In this document: positions 55,665-64,000 of the stretch, in pieces
Layout: each line of letters begins with the position of its first letter
Numbering within the stretch: position 1 is the first letter of the stretch
Assembly: GCF_000346465.2 (NCBI RefSeq)
Contig: NC_034009.1
Coordinates: 12,838,747 to 12,902,746 of the forward strand
Direction of reading: 5' to 3'
Length of the DNA: 64,000 nt
From: Prunus persica
Taxonomy: Eukaryota > Streptophyta > Magnoliopsida > Rosales > Rosaceae
The notes under the pieces: generated by a model
The model's database searches: none
What the model was told of the DNA's origin: nothing
Seen by the model: only the letters and a program-made list of their open reading frames with translations
Translations under genes and position numbers: made by a program

Positions 55665-58380
55665 TTACCGACGAAAAGCATTGCGTTCACTTGCTTCAGA
55701 TCTGCCCTGCAAATAATGTGTTTGGTGACGTATACTCTCCTCAATTGTTGAGTTTCCTCCCCTCTCAGCACCATAAACACTTGTTTGAACAGCATCCAAG
55801 AAGTTCCTACCACTGGATTTGACAGCCTGGGTAGCTTCCAGTGCATCATTCTCCTCAGCCTTCTTCAATCGCTTCCATCTTTGCTCTTTATGCAACTCAG
55901 CATCTATTCGCATCTCCTTTAGCGTAGCAGCTCTTTCTTCTTCTGAAAGTTTAGGAGCAACATTTCGACGCTTGTAGTGTGATTCATTCCGACCTTTCAT
56001 GGGGTATTTTCCTAGTTCTAAATTGTCATGTTTTCCCTTGGCATCACCTTGACCATCATCTCTTCCAATTTTTATGGACTGATTCTTATCACCTCGGTCT
56101 GCTCTGTTACGTGATTCATCATCTGAATATGAATGCTTAACAAGGTTTTTCTCACTTCGACCTGCTCTTTTACGTGATTCATCTTCTGAATCTGAATGTT
56201 TAACATGGTTCTTCTCACTTCGCTGTGCTCTGTAACGGGATTCATCTTCGGAATCTGAATGCTTAACAGGGTTCTTCCCACTTCGATGTGCTCTGTTACG
56301 TGATACATCTTCTGAACCTGAATGCTTAACATGGTTCTTCTCACTTCTCCGTGCTCTGTAACGCAATTCATCTTCGGAATCTGAATGGTTAACAGGATTC
56401 TTCCCACTTCGGCGTGTTCTGTCAAGTGATTCATCTTCTAAATCTGAATGTTTAACATGGTTCTTCTCACTTCTCCGTGCTCTGTAATGTGATCCATCTT
56501 CGGAGTCCGAATGGTTAACCGGATTCTTACCACTTCGACGTGCTCTGTTATGTGATTCATTTTCTAAATCTGAATGTTTAACATGGTTCTTCTCACTTCT
56601 CCGTGTTCTGTAACGGAATTCATCTTCAGAATCTGAATGCTTGCTTAACAGGCTTCTTCCCACTTCGATGTGCTCCGATACTTGATTCATCTTCTGAATC
56701 TGAATGATTGACAGTGTTCTCACGTCGACGTGCTCTTTTACGTGATTCATCTTCCGAATCTGAATGCTTAACATACTTTGAATCATTTTCTGAATCTGAT
56801 GCTTGTATGGATGATGAATGTTTGCTATGCTTTGAAGCACCATTATGGTGCTTCTTCTTCTGATGTTCCTTCTTGTCATGCAGTTTCTCTGCGGGCTTCT
56901 TTGCTTCAACCTTTTATTGAAGAAAAAAAATTGATCAGCATATACACGTCAAACATTCTCTTACACTAATCATAGACATCTACTAAAACCCTGATACACT
57001 CAGCAAAAGACCCAAAAAAACTGAGTAATAAAATGCTATTGTGGTGTAAACCATGGGTGCAAGCCATGCCACAAGAACAGAAACCAAGCTACAGCTGTTT
57101 GAAGTTACTGCTAGAAGAACTCTAATTATTTACTCAAGTTAAAAAGAAATCGAGAAGACTTATAGATCTACCGAGGTCATGATCCAAGGGACAAAAAGAT
57201 CTTCCTCAGAATAAGAGGCTAGCTATAGGCTTCTGTAACTAACAAGTCTTGTCTAACCAAGCCACGGCTGCATCACTTAAATAAAAACTACCCCATTACT
57301 ACAATCAAGTTAATTTATTTCCATTAACACCTTTAACTTCTGCGTCAGCTCCCCGTGAATAGTCGGTCCAGAAATGCTCTCTGGAGGGAGCATTTAGTTA
57401 ACACTGAAAAGTTCTGGTCTTAGCTATACTCTTTCTTCTTCTTCTCCCTGTTTTTTTCTTCAAACTTACATCCTCTCTGAGCCAGTTACATCATTTTTCT
57501 TCTTCGCAGCCTGCCTTCATACACACTTCTTCCACATCCAACTCTTTAATTTTCTCAACATACTACTTTTTCTTCCACATATCAGACATCATGATTCCCC
57601 AATCAGGTCAACCTATGCAGCACACCAAAATGGCGCCGGTGACCATATGTTTATATCTACATAATTTTTTTTTTGTATGTCTATGAGAGGTAGAATTTTA
57701 TACAATTGGCAGACTTCGAAATCATCAAGTCATGTCTAACTATGCTGTCTGGCATAACTAATTTATTCTTGATTAGTGAGCAAGAGAAAAGTAAAAAAAT
57801 ACAGACTTACAGAATTGTGAATCATGGCCATCTGGACAGGATTGTTCTTAATACGAGAAAGGGTTTCCTGCTCACGCTGCCGAGTCATAAGCAAAGGATC
57901 CAAGTGGAGCTTCCTCCAAGCATCATTGGCAGATTGAGGCTTTTCTTCGAACAGAGCTCCGGGCACAGATGCTGATGCCTGCTGCTGGAGAATCAGTAGT
58001 CACAAAAGATCATAAGAAACATGACTTTGTAGTTGCACTACATTTTATACAATATCATTGATGCACACATTTGGGAAATTAAAGATCAGAAATACAAATA
58101 CCTTGGAGGCGGCAGAGGAGGAAGGCGCGTCTTCGGTCTTGGGTAAGGCTTCAAGGGTTTTGAAACTATCGGAACCAACAGGCCTCCCAATGGCCAATCC
58201 CGAATCATACAAGAACTTCAACCGCTCCAACCACTCTTGCGCTCTTCAACGATCTGTTTGCGGAGCTCGTCCAACTTCTTCTGCTCGGCCTTGTGCTTTT
58301 GCTCTGCCTTCCACACGTTCTCTATGTTTCCGAAGGCTCCCTGTGTGCCATCCCTTCTTGTTCAGAAATTTCAACGCCAT
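55665..58380 (-). pseudogene. Decayed second copy of CWC25
   Basis: The repeat-rich last exon and the exon 3 copy are preserved, but the 5' end is broken. Exon 2 sequence (AGAACTTCAACCGCTC) is fused to exon 1 sequence (TTGCGCTCTTCAACGATC) at about 58229-58234 by deletion of the first intron and neighbouring coding bases. Exon 1 has one extra base (TATGTTTCCG versus TATGTTCCG). A 4-bp insertion (TGCTTGCTTAAC) near 56640 shifts the repeat tail. A long open frame (56909-55665) remains because the repeats lack stops in two frames. Confidence 0.85.
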
Positions 58381-58383
58381 TCT

Positions 58384-59809
58384 TCTTCTTCTTCTTTTTC
58401 TTCTGCTTCAATATTCGAATGACCGGACGAAAAGGTTGAATTTGAACGATCAATTTCAATTTTAATCGTGCAGTCTCTCTTCCTCTGAGTTCTATGCGTG
58501 CCGGGCGTTGTCCTACGCCATCCTTGTCGCCCGTTATATCTGGGAAAAATAAAAAACAGTATAGGTGGATTAATTTCAAAGAAAGAAAAAAAGATCAAAT
58601 CGGATGATATTACTATTTAAACTCCGCATTTTTCTTTGTTCATTAATGTTTAAGTTCACTCCAGCTTCTAATTCAAAATTTCACATTTTTTAAGAAAATT
58701 CCACTATTTTCCCAAACTATCCTTAAATACACACCCAACAGAGAAAAAAAAATTATATTTAAACCCCACACTTTTAATGAAAAAAGATAAGGAAAAACTT
58801 TAAAATTATTCGAAAACCATATGGCAGCTTTGCCCTTGGGGCCGACATATGAATTGTATGAATCAAATGGGAAACAAATGCAATGAACAACAATAAGTGC
58901 ATTTTAAAGTTCAAAATATATATTTTTTTGGTTCAGTTTTTCTATTTAAATACCATACTTTTATTTGTTCACTTTAATACTTAAATCATTAAACTTTTAA
59001 ATTTCATTATTAGGGCCGACATATGAACTAAAAAGTTGGATATATGAATCAAAGGAAAGAGAATAAGATCAATATAGCCAAGAAATCAACCAGCCCTTCC
59101 ATCACCTCCCATCACATCTTTTAAAGAGGTAGACTCGTCAATGTTTTACATCCTTGAAAAAGGAGTAATCTGGCAATAGGATGTAGAGGAATTTGTATTT
59201 TTCTAAAACTTAATATGAAGAGTGGTGATGGTGTGTGTATAGATGTACTAGGGTTAGGTATTAAGTTGGATGACATTTTTTTATTTTTTTACACAATAAT
59301 AAAACTTAACAACTTAATGGAGTGAACAAGGAGAAGTGTGAGATTTAAATAGAAAAATTCTATTTTATTATACATACACATTTTGACAACAGAAAAAAAA
59401 TATAAATATGGGCATCATTGAAAGATCCGTATACAACACATTGACAAATGCATTTGTATGATTTGGAAGACTAGTAAAAATAAAAATGTATTTACTCTTA
59501 TGTAAAGGAATGTGCAATAGTCCCATATTTTATTTTATTTTTACCTTAAAATATGTAATTTTCGCTCAATTAGCCACCCTAAACTATCATTTTCTCAATT
59601 TAATACTGACTCTCAAATTTCAGGTACAAAAATAATAAAAAAGACATACAAAACTTTAGAACAAAAATCATAAACTGACTAAGTGGTGAGATTAAATTAA
59701 TTTGATATGAAACATATTGCTAAAAGTACCTTAAAATATATATGAAAAATTATATTTATTATTACTAAAATAACTCACCAATCGGAGTACAAATCTGGGA
59801 ACAAATCGC
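58384..59809. other. Spacer between CWC25 pseudogene and TNL2 pseudogene
   Basis: Apart from the insertion at 58613-59352 the sequence follows the 28739-29450 region of copy 1. No gene seen. Confidence 0.6.
58613..59352. mobile_element. About 740-bp non-autonomous element specific to copy 2
   Basis: Absent from the matching place in copy 1 (near 28975). Ends are imperfect inverted repeats of about 30 bp: CTATTTAAACTCCGCATTTT and, on the other strand, CTATTTAAATCTCACACTTC, both continuing to TTTGTTCA or CTTGTTCA. A third, internal copy of the motif (TTCTATTTAAATACCATACT) lies at about 58939-58970, as if two elements were nested or fused. No coding frame. The target duplication is unclear. Confidence 0.55.
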
Positions 59810-61237
59810 TCATTCCGTGGTCGTTGTCCATACGCGTTTCGAGGTCGCGGTCGGCAAAATATCATCTAATCCATTTTCATCGATATGTTTGCCAGGATAA
59901 TAATCATCATAATCCCTTGACATACTGTTATGAACTAAGTGGGCCCCAATGCTTTTGACGCGCAACCCTTTGCCGCTAACAGTAACTCGAAAAATAGGCG
60001 GCATTAATTGATCATGAAGAAATAATGGGATACAGTCCCACCACTGACTAGTACCTCGAAACATATCCGACGTAGACAGCTCAAATGGAATATTTCCCCG
60101 ACGCGGAACTAATGACATACATTCCAGCCACACATTTTCTGCCTCCGTCTCTCCTCCAGACACACGCCATTCATCTCGACGATGACTCTGAAAAGCAAAT
60201 TCAAGAGAACAAGGGCTAACAATTGATTCTGTAATTTCCCAAACAACACACAAAACCAATTTTGTGTTATCCAATGGGGAAGCCGAAGGAATTTCAATAG
60301 GAAGTTCGTAATTACAAACACTCCTGTCATCATGATCAAGGTTATCAAATTTACTCTCATCATAGTTATCAAGGTAATTACGAAAAGTGAACCATTCTGG
60401 AACTTTACTGCTACTGCCAGGTAGTCTAAAGACAATCCTTGCATTGCCACGAAACTTCATCTGTAACACAAAACAACACAACACAAGCATATATATTATT
60501 ATTATTAATTAGTCGTGCATGCAGCATACATAGTATAGTATTAACAATACATGTAATGTATGCATATTAATTATATAGATAAAAGATAAATACGTTACCT
60601 CATTAAATAATTTTGTCATCTTCGAAACGTCCAACTCTAGATTATCGCATAGCCTATGACAATTAGACAAGTCCATGTAACTAATGCCTTGCATGTCTCC
60701 GTCTTCCAATATCTTTGACAATGTTGAAAATCTTTCCAGTGATATGCAATCACTCATGTGAACCCATTTTATAGACGCTGGAAGTTGTACTAGAATTTCT
60801 ACAAGCCTCTTGCAACCCCTCAAATCAAGCTCCTTTAAGTTAACACATTTGCTATGCACACAGGAAGACAGACAAAATTGCTTTTGGATAGACTAATTTT
60901 CTTTAAGTTGGACCAACGACAAAAATTCTCCAAGGAATCAATGTCTGATACATTGCACTCTTCAAAATCCAATCTCCTCTGCCTTGCGAAGTTGCCATCG
61001 CGTGGACTATTTGCGTTGGTTCGAATCTCCAAAGGAAGTGATTCTGAACTCGATAAAACTTCAGAGATCAAGTTGTTTGGAAGTGTGACAAGTTTTTGGG
61101 CACCGATTAAGATTAATATAATCCAGCTTTTGCAACCCATAAATACATTGTGGCAGACAGAGCCGGCCCTGGCCCAGGGCTACCAGGGCCACAGCCCGGG
61201 GCCCAAAAACCAATGGGGCACAAATTTTTCTTAGTCC

Positions 61238-61269
<32 letters not shown>

Positions 61270-64000
61270 CTGAAAAAGAACAACAAAAAAATATAAAAAT
61301 ATAAAAAAATAAAGAAGAAGAAACTAAAAGACGCTCAACATTAAGTCATGCGTTGGAAACCAAAACCAATTCTCCTCCTTTCCAATAAAAAGTCAAGTGA
61401 ACAGAATAATAATTTAAGAATTGATAACCTGTTGGGCAAAATCAAAGCGATTGATTCATCAATCTGTGGGTTTCAACCAGCAGTCAAAGCCAAAGTAAAA
61501 AAATACTTTAAAAAGGAACTGGTATTTTTTCTATCTTTTTTTCGGTCGAAATGGTATTTCTTCTATGGGTCTTGGCCATCTTGAAGAAAGCACAATTGAA
61601 TGAAGGATTGTGCTAATTGAAATTTTGCAATTTGGATTTTTGAAGAGGTACAAAACTTTCATTTAGTTTTATGTGATTATATTTGAAGGGAAAAATATGC
61701 TCCAAACCCAGATGTTATATTGTTCTCTGTTTATTAGTTAAATTATTAGAGTTGAACATTTCATGCTTGAGTGTGATTGATCATATTTTTAATTTCTTTA
61801 TTTCTATTGCCTCTAACTTGTTGTGGTGATTGTTTAGATTTTTATTGTCATTAGTTCTGTTTAATATAAAATTTTAAACTCTGGAAATCTGATAAAGACA
61901 AAAAAGAAAAATAAGACATAGCTCAAAGTCTAAAAAAGATATTTTCTTCAAAAAATCAATGCTTAGTTTATTAAAAAAAAAACTACAATTTTAATTATTA
62001 ATGTGTCTACATGAGCACACTTTAGATTTTCGCCCTAGGCCTTTGAGAGCTCAGGACCGGCTCTGGTGGCAGATTTGCAAGGTTTTCACATCCTTCTAAA
62101 TTTAATCGCTGAAGCGCAGTGAGATTTCTAATTGATGAAGGCAACTCTTCTATAGCACTTCCACCTAACTGTAAAACTTCTAGGGCAGTGAGATTTCCAA
62201 TTGATGAAGGCAACTCTTTTATAGCACTTCCAAATAAGACCAATTTTTTAAGCCCAATGAGATCTCCAACTAATGCAGGCAACTCTTTTATAGCACTTTC
62301 AGATAATCTCATTTCTTGCAGCCCAATGAGATGTCCAATTGATTTAGGCAACTTTTTTATGGCAGTTCTCTCAAGGTCCAAAAAACATAAGGATTCCATT
62401 TTGTTCACAATTTTTGGGAAACTCTCCAACTTTATGCAACCGTTAAGACGAAAAATTATCAGAGATTTCGACGCAACTTTTCTTGGAAACTTCGTGAGTT
62501 TATGGCAGTCATAAAAATCCAATATTTCAAGTTTATCAAGATGTCCAACAGATGGATGAACATTGACTAAACTTGTACAACGATTCGCTTTCAAGTACCT
62601 TAAGTTTGGGCTGCTGGATAGATCGGGGATTTCAGTTAGGAATTGAGATCCCGTGAAATTCAAACATGCCAAATTTTTAAAATGCTATGAAATAAAAAAT
62701 AATAATTAAAAATAATAATAATCAAATGGATAGCATTAAAGAAATTTACAACATACATCAATCAATAAATGAGGCCTCTTAAAAATAATAAGGGATGAGA
62801 GATAGTTCAAAGTACCTTCAATCCCTTCCCTAGTTGTTTGATGCGGCTGCGAGGCATATTGAGCACAACTAGTTGCTTTGGAAGAAAATTGGGTGGAAAA
62901 GATTGGAACAGACATCTTTTCCAAGAAAGCACTTTCAAATTGTTTGGGAGAGAACGAGCGTCTCCAGAAAGGTATACGTTATAGTTTATGAGAATTTTAA
63001 GATTTTTCATCTTCGAGAAGCTTCTGCCAACATTCAAGAATATCTCACCATCTTGTTTGGGGAAATTTAACACGATGCGTGTGATTTTATTTGTTCCCTA
63101 ATAGAAAAAAAAATGTAGTAAGTGTTACAAAGTATTTATAATTAAAAAAATATTATACTTAACACACAACATGTGTTAGTTATTGAATTAAATAAAACTT
63201 TACATTCACATATATTATTTAATTTACTTACTGTATTTTCAGTCAGGACATGCTCGATATCTTTATGAAACCACAATCTGCTACGTCCTTCGGCTTCAGT
63301 GGGCGACTCTTGCTCAACAATGTCCTTACCCATCTCTTCTAATAAGTCATGCATCCGAATATAATCTCGATGTTCAACACTTATGAGGGCCTTTTCAATG
63401 AGTACTTCAATACCATACCTAGGGCTGAGGTCACAAGCTTCTAGTGTTTCTATCACATAGTTTCTACTTTTACCCTTAAAGAAACATGCGATGTCAAGGA
63501 AAACCTCCTTGACAATATCATCCAAGGCATTGTAACTTATTTTGAGAACATCTTGAATTTTCTTGCTCTTGAAACCATCCAATGCAGCTTCCCATTTGTC
63601 TATACTTCCACCACATAGACAAGAACCGAGAACTTTCAAAGCCAAAGGAAGGCCTTGAGCATAGCGTATTGCAAGTTCTGCAAGTTTCATATAATCACCC
63701 AAAGGAGGCTCACTTGTTTTGAAGGCATGCCAACAGAAGAGCTCAAGAGCTTTATCATCATCTAAAATCTTGACCTCATGTATTAAATTAACACCATCAT
63801 CTAATTCTACTGCCTACACCAAACCAATCACATGCCCCAACTAACTTGTGTAACTGTTCCATGTCATCCACGTCATCAAGAACCAAGAGAACCTTTCTAC
63901 GCCTCAACCATTCCTTTATCAAATTTTTTACCCTTAGAATGTCAGAAAGAAGATTCTCTCGTAATCTGATTGAACCTTCATGCGACGTTGACCTTTCTCT
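59810..64000 (-). pseudogene. TNL resistance pseudogene (TNL2), incomplete at window edge
   Basis: Diverged copy of the TNL at 30715-52133: part of the NB-ARC exon (64000-63230), next exon (about 63095-62816), LRR exon (62684-60601, interrupted) and C-terminal exon (60450-59810). Lesions: the RNBS-B motif is lost with a gap of about 32 bp and frameshift near 63797; a second gap of about 33 bp lies near 63922; a one-base deletion near 60855 shifts the LRR frame; a 908-bp hAT element sits in the LRR exon; and the last exon is joined to unrelated sequence after GLDDI. GLPLALKVLGS and MHDLLEEMG motifs remain. The TIR exon, if present, lies to the right of the window. Confidence 0.88.
61158..62065. 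mobile_element. 908-bp non-autonomous hAT element in the TNL2 LRR exon
   Basis: Terminal repeats CAGAGCCGGCCCT (left) and CAGAGCCGGTCCT (right, other strand). An 8-bp target duplication GTGGCAGA lies at 61150-61157 and 62066-62073, the hAT signature. The TNL1 gene has the undisturbed site with a single GTGGCAGA (32045-32052). The inside carries a (TA)n run (61238-61263) and a short frame (61348-61584) with no recognisable transposase domain. Confidence 0.95.

Larger units (their letters stand above)
53337..64000 (+). repeat. Tandem segmental duplication, copy 2 (runs off window edge)
   Basis: Begins TTACCATAAATGTCGG inside an exon of the coiled-coil gene and continues with diverged copies of CWC25 and the TNL to the window edge. 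It has several large deletions relative to copy 1 (junctions near 55618, 58229 and 59850) and two insertions (58613-59352 and 61158-62065). Confidence 0.9.

Noticed and set aside
61348..61584. Transposase remnant in the hAT element
   Set aside because: Only 78 codons with no hAT dimerisation or zinc-finger motif visible; kept as unassigned internal sequence.

Overview
This is a window of nuclear plant DNA: AT-rich, intron-containing genes, TIR-NBS-LRR resistance genes, and Copia, CACTA, hAT, Mutator-like and Helitron elements. Gene content and element style fit a eudicot. A woody Rosaceae (Prunus/Malus-like) is my best guess, but this is inference and was not tested. All exon models below come from reading GT/AG junctions and checking that the codon phase carries through.

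Layout. 1-1340: 3' end of a Copia LTR retrotransposon. 3485-9701: a PPR gene broken by frameshifts, deletions and a complete 4.4-kb Copia element (3724-8167, target duplication GCACC). 13389-15153: a Mutator-like element that appears to carry fragments of a PB1-domain gene and a DUF1645 gene. 16752-18618: an intact RING-finger E3 ligase gene. 20053-24640: a 12-exon gene for a 416-residue coiled-coil protein. 25869-28738 (minus): a CWC25-type splicing factor with a long KHSDSEDE repeat tail. 30715-52133 (minus): a TNL resistance gene of about 1265 residues whose first intron is about 17.2 kb.

That intron holds a Helitron, a glycine-rich-protein gene fragment, tandem repeats, a SINE, a Mutator-type MITE and, above all, an apparently complete 13,439-bp CACTA transposon (36058-49496, target duplication AGT). 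The CACTA carries an uninterrupted three-exon TNP2-type transposase (about 1057 residues) and a six-exon ULP1-protease-like second gene (about 737 residues). Almost all of its non-coding DNA, including the introns of the second gene, is filled with short ACGACGG/CCGTCGT motifs in both orientations. This is the most striking signal in the window.

From about 53337 to the right edge the window repeats itself. The block that starts inside exon 6 of the coiled-coil gene (21327) and runs through CWC25 and the TNL recurs in the same order and orientation. It is a tandem segmental duplication with a unit of about 32 kb. The second copy is decayed: truncated coiled-coil gene, exon-fused and frameshifted CWC25, and a TNL pseudogene with a 908-bp hAT insertion in its LRR exon. 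The first copy preserves the empty site of that insertion.

The working genes (RING ligase, coiled-coil protein, CWC25, TNL) have no shared pathway that I can see. What ties the window together is a resistance-gene neighbourhood reshaped by transposons and segmental duplication.
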